Assembly: GCA_025093555.1 (NCBI GenBank)
Contig: JAIWNF010000066.1
Location: forward strand, 1-64,000
Reading direction: 5' to 3'
Origin: Circinella umbellata
Lineage: Eukaryota > Mucoromycota > Mucoromycetes > Mucorales > Lichtheimiaceae
DNA: 64,000 bases
Shown here: piece by piece, positions 1 to 13,805 of the stretch
Numbering within the stretch: the first letter of the stretch is position 1
Layout: each line of letters begins with the position of its first letter
Program-made: the position numbers and the translations under genes
The notes under the pieces: generated by a model
Told to the model about the DNA's origin: nothing
Databases searched by the model: none
The model's input: the letters and a program-made list of their open reading frames with translations, nothing else

Positions 1-1850
1 ACGTACTCTACTTGAAAGTATTCATGGTAATGGTTTTATGAAATGCTTTCATATATTTACTCAGCCTTACTAAAATAGGAATGGTTCACTTTAATTTTTT
101 TTATCACGGGTAGCAATGTTGATCGAACGACATGAGCATAAAGCAATATCATGTGGAACTGACATCATTATGTTGAGGTGCGTAATGTCGTCAAAAAAAA
201 ATTATGAGCCATAGAAAAGAATGGAACTTTTACTCATTCATTCATTGAAAAAAACAATACAATTGAGATTTCTTGAAGCGTTCCGTGTAAAAAGGAAAAT
301 TAGGTTGTACGTAAACGATTCATTGTCATAGAAATAATACCTAACAACGATTTTATTTTACTTTGGGGGCGTACGTCCCTTTTTTTTATTTTGCTATAGT
401 AACGCTAAAGAAAGAGTGGTAAAAAAAGTAAGTCCCGAGCAATTGCGTCATACGGTCAAAAAAAGAAAAAACTGGTCGGTCGATATCCGAATCCCCAAGA
501 TAAGTTCCATGTTTTTCTTTTTCTTTCTCTTTCTTTTAACCTTGTCCCTTCTTTCTTGTGTGGAAAGTCCTACCTTGATCTGTAGGCTCCTTTGATATAG
601 AGGTATTGTCATTTGGGGTATCGCAGTCATCGATAGTGGCGTCTGCACATCGCATGGGTTATGTATTTTGTATACCTCACTTACAATATACCGTGTACTG
701 ATCATTTCTTGTGATCCTACCTTAATTCCATGTCGATTTTCTTATTAGCACAAGTTCTGGTCTTTAGTGTACTTTAGGTCCTGGATTGGAACGACTGCAA
801 GTGTGTGGGACTACAACGCCATATCCTCAACACGGGTGGGGAATGGTTGGGGTACCCATGATGCGTCCTTTTCTTTTTATTTTTTTTCTTACTTCCTTTG
901 TTGCGACAAGAGAACATGATGGCGACAGAGTCATCATCAAGGCACAAGAGAAATCATTTTGCTGTTCCTTCACTTTCTCGTCTTGAGGAATGGGGGAAGG
1001 GGATGAGAAGAAGAGTAGTAGTAGTAGTTGTTTAAAATGATGATATTTAACCATTGCTAATATGTGTACGCACATATGTATTATGGCATAAGATAATCAA
1101 GTCTGATTAAACAATAATAAAAAATCTTTTCAAATACAATAAACGTTTTGATTGTTTTTCTCTATAAGAAACATTTTTTTTTTTATATTTGATGTGTGAA
1201 TAATAAATGTCAATAGAACATATTAAGCTTGATAATCTTAGACTGAAGCGAAAAAGATTGGTGATGAAAGACGTGTACGTACACAGGAAACTAAATAATT
1301 ATGTTTGAGAGAAAGATGTTAATTACCGATATAAGACATATAATATCATGACTTAAAATTTTCATTAGTTTTTGATATAAATATATAAAAGAGTTCATTG
1401 TTTTAAAAAAAAACAATGTCGTCTTTTTATTATATATAGTGCGAGATTCCTACTTGTATTGCTTCGTTTACGGATATCCTTTCTTATTCAAATTGAGCGT
1501 TTGAATTCAGTCGCATTACAATTATTCTGTAAAACTCTACAAGACTAATACGTAACTGAAAAAGAAAAAGTACGTTATCTAAATTCTTTACGAAAAAGTA
1601 ATCTGATTTTCATGTCATAATTGTTTTTTCTTTTCGGGCCTTTGTTACAACATGCTTTTTGATTTTTTCTTATGAATGAAATAAAAAATAAAGCCATTGA
1701 GAATGCATTTTATGGGGTCACATCAGATTAATCAAAAAGTTCCATTTTTATTTACTTGGATCTAATACATTCCTTTGTTTCTTTACTTTTTCTCATGCAC
1801 TCCTTCTCTTATCAATTGAATTATTTTATTAGTGGATTTAAATAATTGTA
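1..1850. repeat. Dispersed repeat, copy A (uninterrupted)
   Basis: This stretch is repeated in direct orientation at 22155-23342 and again at 29446 to about 30010, where copy B is split by a transposon. Bases 1-1215 match 22155-23342 closely, with scattered substitutions and small indels. Bases 1216-1850 match 29449-30010 with more gaps; the shared landmark GCACTCCTTCTCTT lies near 1800 and 29970. Short open frames such as 448-705 (-) persist in both copies, but I recognise no protein in them, and their conservation may only reflect recent duplication. The outer limits are approximate and the left edge may lie outside the window. Confidence 0.85.
1213..1215. other. Empty target site for the CACTA element
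   Basis: The trinucleotide ATA here is present once, in the context TCAATAGAACAT. In copy B the same trinucleotide is duplicated at 23340-23342 and 29446-29448, on either side of the transposon. This is the paralogous unoccupied site that fixes the element ends to the base. Confidence 0.9.
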
Positions 1851-3958
1851 TTTTGATATGATACACTATATATTACGTACTCTCAAATAGCATTCTACTT
1901 TGATCAAAATATTGTCAACTTCCAGGTTTCAGGATCATTTACGTAATATATTAAGTACATTAATAATTATATTTGTACAGACTTGCAAAGATTAAAGTCA
2001 GTGTTCGTTTATCAAGAAGTTTATGGTTTAAGAAGTTGTTTAAATATGGTGAATTAAAGAAAGTAATACTCACTAAAAATAATATTACTGCTTTAAACAG
2101 TAACTTGTACTGGGGATCACCGAGTCAAATTGAAGTCTACTTTTATATAAAAAAAAAACGATCAAACACATATAAGTAAACAAACAAACATTTCTTTGTG
2201 TGCCTTCATTGATATATACATTTAGTATTCATACAACTACCATTAATTTGGATAATAATAAAAAAGAGTGGTTTCTTAGTAACAACTATTTATGTTTATT
2301 CAATGTCACTTAATCTCTTCTTATTTATATGATAACACATCTCGACTCGTAGATTGTTTTCAGTTATACCGTGTTTGTAACGCGTGGCTATATGTATACC
2401 GCTTTGGATAGTTCTATGTAAAGTTAAAAAAAAATATGTAAAATATTTATACGTAGAAGTTTATTTTGTATATCCCATTTGATACATTAAATTATTTCTC
2501 TTTGCTGAATAATAATAATGATCCGTTGTCTACATGTACATCCTTGTTATTAAAACATAACCAAATAAAAAAAGTGAAAGTTGGGAGCTAGTGTATTTGA
2601 AACTTAGTATGCAAAAACCCGGTCTAAAAAGTCGTCGTGATATCCCCACTCCACTTCATCACTATGTTTATTTCAATTTCACTGCCTTTCATCGTTATGT
2701 ACCTTGATCCTATTTAAATTTACCACACTTTATGTACAGATTTTCGAGGAAAAAAAGAAAGATTTTCAACACGTACTTGAACTTTCTTCAATAACTTCTA
2801 CTAATTGATTAAATGAAATATTCTTTTGACGATAGCTTTATTTGATATACGTAATTTATTCAAAAATTAATTTTCACAAAACAAAATAAACTCTTGTTTG
2901 CGTTGGAGATCCAGCTTGTGATTTTTTTTTTAGTTATCATTCAATGGGTCGTATAGATTTCAAAAGTATTTGTTTCTACACGAGCAAATGGGATCATTGT
3001 ATATCACACCGGGAGCAATACATTGAAACAAAAATTTCTAACTTTTCTGGTTGTGAATTCAAAACTCTCATACGTATTCGAGTCATCATTACACAAAGTC
3101 CATATAATAGTATATCAATAGAGATTGAACTGAAAGACTTTACAAAGCAGAGTTAGCAAACAGTATGTAAAAAACATAACTGCGTACCTGATGTAACTAT
3201 AAGTAATTGTTCTACGGATTGCTCAATAACACAGTTGTTTTGTTTTCAAATATGATTTTTGCAAAGCTTTATCATATTTTTTTCGCTTATTAAAGTAAAT
3301 AGAAACGGGTATAAATGAAGAGTGTTCGGGTCTGTATCCATCACGACTCTGTTTGTTGTAGTTACAACTGTCTTGTAAGTTGGGAAAAAGTAACGAATAA
3401 ATTCTATGTCAAAGAGCGCTGTTTTTATTTCAGTTGTACTATCATCTTCAACAGCAACGGTTGTAATACAGTCCAAGAAAATGAGCAACTGCTGCTTATA
3501 ATATTCTTTGGAATGGGCAACAACATTGAGTGACCTATCATAGAACTTTAAACCCATTTAATAAGTGTGTTACAGTTTCATCCATAATCACTGCTTCAGA
3601 AAAAACAATGAATTAGAATATCTGAGTTCCGAGAGTAGAATTCAGTCTTTTACGTATAGTATTTGTAATGGAGTTAGACAAGTTCAACATATAATATATA
3701 TTTTGTATCTGATACATGTGTGTAAAATGTTGACGTCTCCATGACAGGGTCCAGTATACTGCTTGTTCTTACTCCTGTATATAGAAAATGTATTTAATTT
3801 TGAAAGTAATTTTATAAAAGAGTTAAAGAAACCTGTCAAAGGTATTGCAAAAAAAAAAAAAAAAAAAAAAAGCTCCGCTCGCTTATTGTGTTGCCTTTTT
3901 CTTTCTCTCTCTCTTTCTTTTTTTATTATCGTGGTGTATATATTTTTGAAAGAAGATC
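1851..3958. other. Intergenic, AT-rich, no gene recognised
   Basis: The open frames here (for example 1973-2179, 2944-3156 and 3246-3557) are short and show no recognisable motifs. A homopolymer A run lies at about 3849-3870, followed by a polypyrimidine stretch around 3895-3925, just upstream of TAF6. That stretch could form its core promoter region, but I see no clear TATA box. Confidence 0.6.
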
Positions 3959-5940
3959 ATGTCTGTATTCCCCAAAGAAACAATAAAGGTACAAAAACTT
4001 TTTCCTTCCTTTTTCCTTTTCTTTTTCATTATTACATTAATTAAATCTTTTATATACTTTAATAATAATAATAATAATAATAGACCTCAAAAACTCATTT
4101 CCCATTATATTAAATAGAATATTAGTGAATCACTTGGAATAACCAATCTAAAAGATGAAGTAACTACAGCTCTTGCTCAAGATGTTGAATATAGAGTTCA
4201 TGAACTTATTCAAGTAAATACACACATACACACTTTATATATATATATATATGTAATATCTATTTAATTAATGAATTTATTTATTTATTTTTTTAAAAAA
4301 AAAGGAAGCAACCAAATTTATGCGACATTCGAAACGATCCAAACTTAGCGTGGACGATATTAATTCAGCTTTACGATTAAAAAACGTCGAGGTACATTTA
4401 CATTTATTTTTATTGCCGTTGCCAGTTTGAGAATTGGATTATGGATTGGGACCCATAAGTTGTTGGTTGACAAAACTATTTTATTTTAGCCATTATATGG
4501 ATACGCGTGTAGTGATCCACCCAAATTTAGAAAAACTACGGTGAATACCAATGATGTTTATTTTGCAGAAGATAATGAAGTGGATTTTGATACTATATTA
4601 AGTAAACCATTACCAAAAATTCCATTGGATGTTGCATTTACTGCTCATTGGCTTGCTATTGAAGGTGTTCAACCTGCTATTCCACAAAACCCTACACCAG
4701 GAGGTAAAAAATTCATATATACTATGAGATTCGAGAGGACTGGGGGGAGGATATATATATCAGAAACTATTATCTAAGTTCATAATGTAAATATGGATAT
4801 AATACTGAAAGCAATAATAATAATTTTTGTTTGTAGATGCTAAATCCGATTTACTATCCAGACGTACCAAAGGGGGTCATGGTGGTAGTACATCATCAGA
4901 TCAAGTCGATGTGAAACCATTAGTAAAACATGTTCTTTCCAAAGAATTACAAATGTATTTTGAACGTATTACAGAAGCTGTATTAAGTGACGATGAACGA
5001 TTACGATCACAAGCATTTGAAAGTTTACGTATGGATCCAGGTTTACATCAACTTTTACCTTATTTTGTACAACATATTCATAAGAAAATCACACAAAATC
5101 ATAAGGATTTGGATGTACTTAGTGCTATGTTATCGATGGCTCATTCTCTTTTAAATAACAAACATTTATTTGTTGAACCTTATGTAAGTTAATTCTCCCC
5201 CTCTCTGGATTATTTGTGCATGGGTTGAATAAGTAAAGAGGGGTTCGTGTTGATAATGTGTGATACTAAATACTATATATTCATTTATAATAATCAAGTT
5301 ACATCAACTCATTCCACCTATCTTAACTTGTCTTGTGGGTCGAACAATTTGTGAAAATCCAATGGAACAAGATCATTGGTCGATACGACAACGTGCAGCT
5401 ACTTTAATTGCTAATATTTGTACAGAATATGGAAAATCGTATCATACATTACAACCTCGTATTACAAAAACATTATTACGTGCATTCATGGATCCTGCTC
5501 GTCCTTTGACAACACAATATGGAGCTATTATTGGATTAGAACATTTAAGTGTAGAAGTATCTCGTGTATTGATTTTACCTAATATCAAGTATTATAGTGA
5601 ATCCATTCTTTCACATGCATTAGATAGTAATAGTATACAAAAGAAACAAGATGCAGAAAGATGTCAAAATGCTTTAGTGGTAAGTCTCCCCCCCCTCCAT
5701 CCAAAATGTTTTTTAAATGACCCCCCTTTAATAACAAAAGTCAATATTATATAGCGTGTATTGGAACATGTCGCACAAGATGCAGCCAATGAAAATGAAA
5801 AGAATCAAGATCTTGCAACAGATGAAGATAAACAAAAGTTTTTAAGTGTTATTGGTTCGACTATTGGTGATGAATTCTTATCTCGAAATGAAAATATTAA
5901 ACATGTTGCTTTACAAATGATTATGGATGCTGCTCATTAA
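3959..5940 (+). CDS. TAF6: TFIID subunit TAF6 (histone fold plus HEAT domain)
   Basis: TBP-associated factor 6 pairs with TAF9 through a histone fold and helps scaffold TFIID and SAGA-type complexes in RNA polymerase II initiation. I reconstruct seven exons: 3959-3988, 4118-4213, 4305-4391, 4490-4703, 4837-5183, 5299-5679 and 5755-5940. All phases agree and the product is 446 aa. Residues about 1-70 form the histone fold, starting MSVFPKETIK and with a SKLSVDDINSALR helix. A linker carries VNTNDVYF and PLDVAFTAHWLAIEGVQP, hallmarks of the family. The C-terminal half (about residues 190-440) is the HEAT-repeat TAF6C domain. Human TAF6 is longer (677 aa) because of its tail. The start is the ATG that opens the conserved histone fold. 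The gene converges on UTP13 with only 225 bp between stop codons. Confidence 0.95.
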
Positions 5941-6165
5941 AGATCCGTGAATCACACATTCTATATATATATATACAAAAACCTTTGAAAAAAAATATAT
6001 GATATATTTATATAAAATTACAAATAAAAGATTATAATATATTTATTTGATAAGGAGCAAGAAAGAAGAATGAGTAAATGTGAGTAAGTGAGTTGAGTGA
6101 GTGCGTGAAGTTGTTCGGATGATTTTGATTTGATGCATATGATTATTATTATTATTAATGATTAT
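5941..6165. other. Convergent 3' intergenic region, TAF6/UTP13
   Basis: This short spacer separates two convergent stop codons. AATAAA-like signals occur near 6023 on the plus strand. The transcripts probably overlap or end very close together. I see no other feature. Confidence 0.6.
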
Positions 6166-9100
6166 TTATGATTCTTGTGCGTGTAAAGTATAATCTACAA
6201 TATAAGATTGGGTAATAAAGTCATCAAGACGTTGGAAATGACGGTCTGTATATGGCAATAATCCATCAATGACCTAAAAAAAAAGGACAAATATTAATAA
6301 ATATATCCTGAACTCAAAAATAAAATAAAATAATAACAACAAACTTACTTCTTTAGCATTCGTCATTTCTACAATCTCTTCTGAACTGTGAGATGATAAA
6401 ATACAATTCAAAATAGTTTGTGCAACATGAGAATGTTTAGCATTGGTATTCCAATCACGAATATATTCTAATAATTTTTCCAAATTTTGTTTTCCTAATT
6501 CTGCAAGAATGGTATCCACAGCTTGATTTCCAGTAATTGTATTGGGTTGATCATTTTCTTCCATCACAGTTCTAAACAAAGTTAAAAGTCGATAAGGTTG
6601 TTCCAAGGATAAAGCTAATAAAATAGCATTCAAATAATCTTTTTTATGCATAAAGTTTTGTAAATCTTGTTCCCTTTTTATAAAAAAAAAATTAAAGATT
6701 AGTGATCTATATTCCATGATACAACCATCCCATATTAAAAAAAGATGACTTTTCTTATTTTACTTTATAATAAATTCTTCTTTTTCACGTAATTCTTGTT
6801 CTTGTTCTTCTCTGGTAATATCTTCCCAGAAATTAACAACAGAATCTGCACCTGCTGAAGCAATATATTTTTGATCTTTGCGTACTGCCAATGCCCACAC
6901 TTTTTCGGTGTGATTATCCAAAGTCGTTTCACATTCATTTGTCTTGATGGTCCATACTTTCACTAAACCATCGGATCCACTTGACACTAATTGCATACCA
7001 GCAGTCAAGAAATCCACTCGTAATACAGAATTGGTATGTCCTTCGAATGTCTTGATACATGTGAAATCCCGTACATTCCATAATTTAATGGTTCTGTCAC
7101 CTGAACTACTGGCCACAACTTGATCTACAGGTGAAAATTGAACACTCCAGATACCACGCTTATGACCTTTACAAGTACCCAATAATTCACCTGTATCGAC
7201 ATTCCACATTTTTACCAATTTATCTTGAGAGCCCGTAGCAAAGAATTTATCATTGGGTGCAATAGCGATGGTGTTAATATCTTTTTCATGGGCTTGATGT
7301 GTATATAATGCACGTGGTTTTTTGGTGTCATTTTTTAAATCCAAGTGCCAATATTTAATAGTACGATCCTGTCCACCTGTCAGTAAAAAGTGTGTTGATT
7401 TATTAGGTAATGCAACAGCACCAATGGATTCTGTGTGACCTATACAGACACCGAGACATTCATAGGTAACATCTTTATTCTCCTCATTTTGTTTCATCTT
7501 CCATAATCGTGCTGTTCGATCCTTGGAACCTGTAGCAAATAATGTACCATCCACACGAGATCGATCCACACAAATAATCATATCTTGATGTCCATAAAGT
7601 AATTCACAATCTTGTGTTTCAATATTATAAACACGAAGTACTTGACTATTTGTAACAGCAGCTAAATGAGTTTCTTCAGGTCCAATATAAGCGATATCAA
7701 CAATTTGATCATTGTAACCGACAATTTGTTTTATACGTCTCAATTGGTGTGGAATAGAATAAATAAGAATATTTTGATCATTGGTTACTGCAGCGAGAAA
7801 TTCTGATTTTCGTGAATAGCTAATAAATAAAATTATATAAGTATTTTTTTTTTCGTCATCCAATCCAATCAGTATATATATATATATATATATATCACTG
7901 TGAAAAAAAAACCAGAAAGAACCTTACATAACATCAGTAATAGTATGTTTACTATTTTCTTCTTTTTCTTGTGCTTGTACTTGTTGACCGGTTTTTAAAC
8001 TCCATATCCTTACAAGACCAGCATCACCACCAGTATAAAACAATTCTTCTGATTGCCATCGTTCATCATAAGCGGATAAATCGGTATCTTTTGCAATAAA
8101 TCCAACGGTTTCCAAAGTTTCATAAATAGGATAGGTTGTTTTTAATTCTTTGGTTTGCCAATCCCATACATTGACCACTTTATCACGAGAACCTGAAATC
8201 AATGTTCGACCATCTGAAGAGAAATCCAATCCACGAATGACACTCACGTGACTTTGTAATACACCAAGACATCTAATGCCATCATAAAATCAAAGAAGTA
8301 TTATTTGTTTTTAACATTAAAGGAAAAAAAACAGAGGAGAATAATACATGGGGAAATGAGTTAAACTTACTTTTTCGTTTGAAGATTCCAAAGACGAATT
8401 TCACAATCATCTGCACCGGAAGCCAAATACCATTGACCATTCATATAATGAAATTTAACAGCACTCACTACACCTCGATGCCCATGGAAGACATGCGTAC
8501 AAAATCCACGATCAATATCCCATACTTTAACAATACCATCAGCACCTCCAGTAGCCACTAATGTGGATGTATGATCAATATCCATTACAATGACAGGAGC
8601 TTCATGGGCTTTTGTCGTACGTAAACATTGACCTGTCGATAAATCCCAAATACGCATTTGAAGACTACGACTGGCTGAAATAAGATGTTTTCCATCCGGT
8701 TTTACTGACATGGTTGTAATAATTTCGGTATCCTATAGCATGTTAAAAAAAATCATAATAAGTAAATAAAAATAGTTCATTCGTTCGTTCGTTCGGTTTT
8801 TTTTTCCAAAAGTAGTATATAATGTATTCCAAGCATGCGATCGTTTTTGCAAAACTTTTTTTTTTTTTTTTTTTCGAAACAAAAAAAAAAAAACTTACAC
8901 CTTCAAGACGATGGACTTGTTTTCCAGTCGATAATTCAGTTACTTCAATATCTTCATTAAGTGTTGTAATAAGTAAAGATTCATCGTTTGTAATAAGTAC
9001 TTTGCCACCTGTATAGATCGAATCGATCGTTTTGACAGATTTAAAACTATAAAACACGCGTATTAAAAAAAAATAATATTCAGGGTAAATATATATTAAA

Positions 9101-9171
9101 TGAGGTTATAAAACTAACCTTGATTTTAATGCAAGTTTTGAATTAGAATTTTTAATTTGATCTTCTTCCAT
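6166..9171 (-). CDS. UTP13: U3 snoRNP WD40 protein Utp13 (TBL3 orthologue)
   Basis: Utp13 belongs to the UTP-B/PWP2 subcomplex of the small-subunit processome and acts in nucleolar 18S rRNA maturation. Seven exons on the minus strand are 9171-9119, 9046-8899, 8732-8371, 8272-7928, 7819-6764, 6673-6349 and 6273-6166. They join in frame to 798 aa, close to yeast Utp13 (817 aa). Residues about 1-640 hold two runs of WD40 repeats, with many GH...WD-type units such as TGSKDRTARLWK, ATGSQDKLVKMWN and SSSGDRTIKLWN. The C-terminal 150 or so residues match the alpha-helical Utp13 domain (YIRDWN, AQTILNCILSSH, TDRHFQRLDDFITQS). The ATG was chosen because exon 1 splices straight into the family-typical KTIDSIYTGG segment. 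The gene is divergent from the trehalose gene across a 1.5-kb region. Confidence 0.95.
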
Positions 9172-10694
9172 GGTTATTTTTTTTTTTTTTGGCTCGAGAG
9201 TGTGTGTGTGTGTTGTCAAAAAAAAAAATCCCGGGAAAATTGTAACACCAAAAATGCAGCCAAAAGTTCTTAGTTTAGAAAAAATAAGCCACATACAGAG
9301 AGAGTTCAAAAGGCTACTTGATTCATGCATTGATAAATTCTCAAGAAAAAATAGGGCTCTTGTTCTGTAATGACAAAAACAGTAAGGGAGTATTTAATTT
9401 TTTACAGCCTTTCATAGAACAAACAAAACCTTGGAGATCAATACTAATATTACTACAATAGGCTTCGATATTATCATTTTTATACCTACAAAAGGTGTAA
9501 AATATTACTTTGAATGTTTTACACAAGAATACGTTCTCCTTTTTTTGCTTCAAATGTTTATATGATGCCATATAAAATAAAACATAATTCATCTATTCTT
9601 TAAATATATGGCTTCCTATTTTAGATAGAAAAAAAAGGTAGTATGTTGTTCATTTTCAGATCAAGAAAATGTATAAATGAGGGCAAACCATTATACAAAA
9701 TAATAATGGGTAATCTAACGCATAAAATATGAAAACTCTTATTCATATTAAAATTGTAGTTAGACGTGTATCCAAGAGATTCTACAATAAATACGTAATA
9801 TTATAGCTTAAAATAATGGCCAGTTGTTTTAAAACGATTAGAAACTTTTTTTAGCTAAATTAATTAATTTTCCTACTGTCATGTTCCTGTTTTTAGCGAC
9901 GATAAGAAATATCTAGAACAAATATTAAATAAACGAAGGAATATATATTTGTATAGTGAGTAATATCATGTTAAATGTAACTTAATTACTCAGATGTTCA
10001 CAAGTAACATAGATACTAAAATCCTCTTTCTGTTATCAGAATTATGATTATTTTGTAATAGAAAAAGTAGTACTAGTCCCTTCTTTCCATGAATTTGAAA
10101 TAGAATATACACACAGTGCTTTAATATATTTAAAAAAAAAATTCGGTTATATTTTAGTAATTTCCTTTTTTAGAACTCCTCCAATCATGTGAGTTTTTAT
10201 AACCACACTCTCTCTTTTTTTTAAGGTTACATCCGTGCCTCAATTAATTTTGCATAAAACATTTTTTAATTTTTTGTAACTATGACAACAACCCTTTCCC
10301 TACTTCCCCTCACCCCCCCCCCCCAACAAACCTTACTATTATATGAAAAAAAAAACCAATCTTATTAGGAACTAAAAAGAAAAAAAATTGTACCTGGGGG
10401 TTCATAAAAAATTATATTATATTTTTTCTTAGGGCGTGGGGGTACGTAGAAGAGGTGGGATGAATTAAATTTTTTGACAAGGGGTTCAGATTCCACCTGA
10501 TTTGGATATTGGAAAACTTTAAACAAGTTTCCCATGTCAAAAATGTCAAAATAATAAATAGGTCATTCGAATGATACCTTCCATTCTTTTCTTTATTAAA
10601 CAAGCTCTCTTATCGTCCCCCTCCCTCCCTCCACACAATCAGCAAAAAAAAAAAAAAAAAACCACGACACATACTCTCTCTATATTATAATAAA
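9172..10694. promoter_or_regulatory. Divergent intergenic region with STRE-like motifs
   Basis: This 1.5-kb spacer lies between the start codons of UTP13 (-) and the trehalose phosphatase gene (+). I see no gene in it. The half next to the trehalose gene holds stress-response-element-like pentamers: CCCCT at 10306-10310 and 10618-10622, and AGGGG (the other strand) at 10480-10484. In yeasts, STREs drive trehalose genes under heat and stress. Their function here is inference only, because pentamers arise by chance in C-runs such as 10313-10324. Confidence 0.4.
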
Positions 10695-13600
10695 ATGGTG
10701 CATCCATCGACTTCTTCTCATGATACGCAAGGTCAAATTGATCTGAATAAACTTCAAAGTCTTTTACAAGAACAATCGGAAGAACTTCCTGTTCCTTTAG
10801 ATGGTAAAAAAATTATCAGTGTAGCGCATCATATCCCATACACTTGTATGTTAAATGATCGTCAAAATGTTTCCTTCATGGATCAACTACGTCAGGCCGA
10901 TCAACAACAACAAGAACAACAACAGCAACAACAACAAACAGCTGTGGGTCGTCGTAACAGTATTTTGTTAACCCCTTCTTCTAACTTGGATGCAGCACCT
11001 ATTTCTCATCTTGCCAAACGACGCTCTTCTGTCTTTCCTTCCTTGGGTGAAACAGACCAATGGGAATTATCTCAACGTCGAGGCCATTCTGCCATGTATG
11101 CTGGTATTGATTCTTTAAAAGATCGTTATCGCACACTTTATATTGGTGCGACAGGCAATCTTCATTGTAAACAAACAAAAGAAATTATTCCTACAGATAC
11201 TATCACGGAACAAGAAAGAGTTGGATTAACTGATTTACTAAAATCAAAACATGATATTGTACCCATTTTTGTACCCGATAAAACGGGGTATGGTCATTAC
11301 GAAGGCTATTGTAAACAAGTTCTTTGGCCATTATTACATTATATTATGTGGAATGAAACAGTCGATGAAAAACGTTATTGGGAAGATTATGTGAAAGTCA
11401 ATCAATTATTTGCAGATCAAGTGGCTCACTATTATGAAGAGGGTGATATCAGTTAAGTTATCTCAACTAGTGTAGATTATAAATAGCTTTAAATAACAAC
11501 AAGTAAATAGAAAGCTCATTGTTTTTTTGTATGTACATTTTTTTATTTTTAATAGTTTATATTCACGATTATCATTTGTTATTGGTACCTCAGATGTTAC
11601 GTGAAAAATTACCCAATAATACACGTATTGGAATTTTTATTCATACACCTTTTGTCAGTTCAGAAATCTTTCGTACTCTTCCAAGTAAATATTTAATTCT
11701 TCATAACCCTTCCTTCACAAATATATGTTCATTTAAAAAAAATGGAAACTAATTTCCCCCCCCCTCCCTCTTTTACCAACTTAGGACGAAAGGATATTTT
11801 AAAGGGTATGCTTGGTTCCAATTTAGTCAGTTTCCAAACGTATAACTATGCTCGCCATTTTTCATCCAATTGTACTCGTATTTTGGGATATGAATATACA
11901 CCTTCAGGAATTGATGCCAATGGGACCATTGTAGGATTAGGTGTGCATCCGATTGGTATTGATGTGCAATGGGTTCGAAAACATTGTCATCGACCTGGTG
12001 TGAAACCTAGAATGAAAGCCATTCGTGCCAAATATGGTCCTGAAATGAAAATCATTGTGGGACGTGATAAATTAGATCCTGTCAAAGGTGTTTTACAAAA
12101 ATTAGAATCCTTTGAAGAATTTCTCAAGAATTATCCAGAATGGGTAGGTCGTGCCATGTTGATTCAAGTCACTTCTCCAGGTGTCGTGGATTGTCCTGCT
12201 AAATTGGAAACGAAAGCGGCCGAAGCCGTGAATCGAATCAATAGTCGTTATGGATCTTTATCTTTTCAACCGGTGCATCATTATCATCAACATATTGATC
12301 GGGATGAATATTATGCTTTATTAAGTGTAGCAGATGTCATGTTGGTCACCCCTTTAGCGGATGGTATGAATACAACAAGTTTGGAATTCGTGGTGGCACA
12401 AGAAGAAACAAATAAAAGTCCATTAGTATTATCTGAATTTACGGGAACTGCAGGCAGTCTTTCTGCTGCAGAGATCGTCAATCCTTATGATTATGCACAA
12501 GTCGCTGATGCCTTACATGCTTGCTTAGTTATGTCACAGGAAGAAAAAGAAGAACGTTTCAAGGTAAATATCCTTTTTTGGACTTTTTTTTTGTTGTTGT
12601 TTTTTTATTTGTTTATGTTGTTTTTTTTTTCGGTATAAAAATAAAAAGGTCGTGTTTTAAGGTTGGATATATTTTTTAACAGAAAAACAAATCATGCAAA
12701 GAACTAAAAAAGAAAACTTGTATAAATATAGAAATCCGATGATATGGTCAATCGTCATACAGCTTCTTATTGGGCTCATTGTCTTATTCATGATTTAGTC
12801 ACAAGAGCTGCCAAAGAAAGTCATTGGGGTCCAACACCTCCTTTGGATGTAGATCGTTTACAAATTGAATATAATGGATCCCATAAACGACTCTTATTCT
12901 TTGATTATGATGTATGTCCTATTTTTTTTTTATTTTGAGGGATTAACGGAGGAGAATATTTTTTTTTAAAGTTGGTGTTGTGTATGTATGTGTATGTGTA
13001 TGTGTGTGGTTTTTTTTTGGGGGGGGGGAGGGTAAAAAAAAACATGTTAGAACATACTATTTATTTGGTTTTTTTTATGTAGGGTACTCTTACACCTATT
13101 TGTTCAAAACCTGAAGATGCTAAACCTTCTGCCTTAACCTTAAAAAATTTGGAACGCTTATGTGCCGATCCCCATAATACGGTGATGGTTGTATCAGGAC
13201 GTGATCAAGCTACACTTGAAAAATGGTTAGGTCATATTCCTCAACTTGGATTATCAGGTGAACATGGATGTTTTATTCGAGATCCTAATTCAAAACATAC
13301 CATTTCCATGTTGGATCAAATTGATATGGGTTGGAAAGAAGATGTGATGGAAGTATTTCAATATTATACGGAACGTACCCCGGGTAGTTTTATTGAATCC
13401 AAAAAATGTGCATTGACATGGCATTATCGTACAGCAGAAGATCCTAAATATGGTGCTTTCCAAGCCAAAGAATGTCAAAATCATTTGGAACAATCGGTTA
13501 TTTCTAAATTACCTGTAGAAATCTTGGTAGGGAAAAAAACATTGGAAGTCAGACCTACATCGATTAATAAGGGTGAAGTGATTAAAAGAATGATAGCACA

Positions 13601-13805
13601 ACATCCCGATGCTTCCTTTTTATTATGTGCTGGTGACGATAAAACGGATGAAGATATGTTTCGCGTCCTTGTGAAAATGAAAAGTAAAGGAATAAGTCAA
13701 TTAATATTTTCTGTGGTGATTGGACCTGCAGAAAAAAGCACATTGGCTGTTTGGCATGTGGAAACAACGGATCAATTTAATCAAATTTTGAATACTTTAA
13801 CTTAG
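10695..13805 (+). CDS. TPS2: Trehalose-6-phosphate phosphatase, Tps2-type (GT20 + HAD domains)
   Basis: The enzyme dephosphorylates trehalose 6-phosphate in the cytosolic trehalose pathway. Five exons, 10695-11451, 11556-11684, 11785-12563, 12732-12911 and 13083-13805, join in frame to 855 aa. The N-terminus has a Gln run near residues 73-83 and a Ser-rich segment. A GT20 synthase-like domain follows (about 140-560), with YGHYEGYCKQVLWPLLHY, IHDYHLLLVPQ and VGRDKLDPVKG. The C-terminal HAD phosphatase domain carries the nucleophile motif DYDGTLTPI (about 613-621), SGRD, and the metal-binding GDDKTDED (about 799-806), so phosphatase activity is expected. VGRDKLDPVKG resembles Tps2/Tsl1-type rather than Tps1-type synthase loops, so the GT domain may be structural. 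The conserved DYD codons lie exactly at an exon end. Calling it Tps2 rather than another Tps paralogue is fairly secure because the HAD residues are intact. Confidence 0.93.

Noticed and set aside
448..705. 85-codon minus-strand frame in copy A, repeated in copy B
   Set aside because: The shared region is a recent duplicate, so an open frame is expected to persist. The tail is a Lys/Arg run from a polypyrimidine tract, and no domain is seen.
9180..9592. Small ORFs upstream of UTP13
   Set aside because: They contain homopolymer-coded stretches and lie in the promoter region. The UTP13 start is fixed by exon 1 splicing into the conserved WD40 start.
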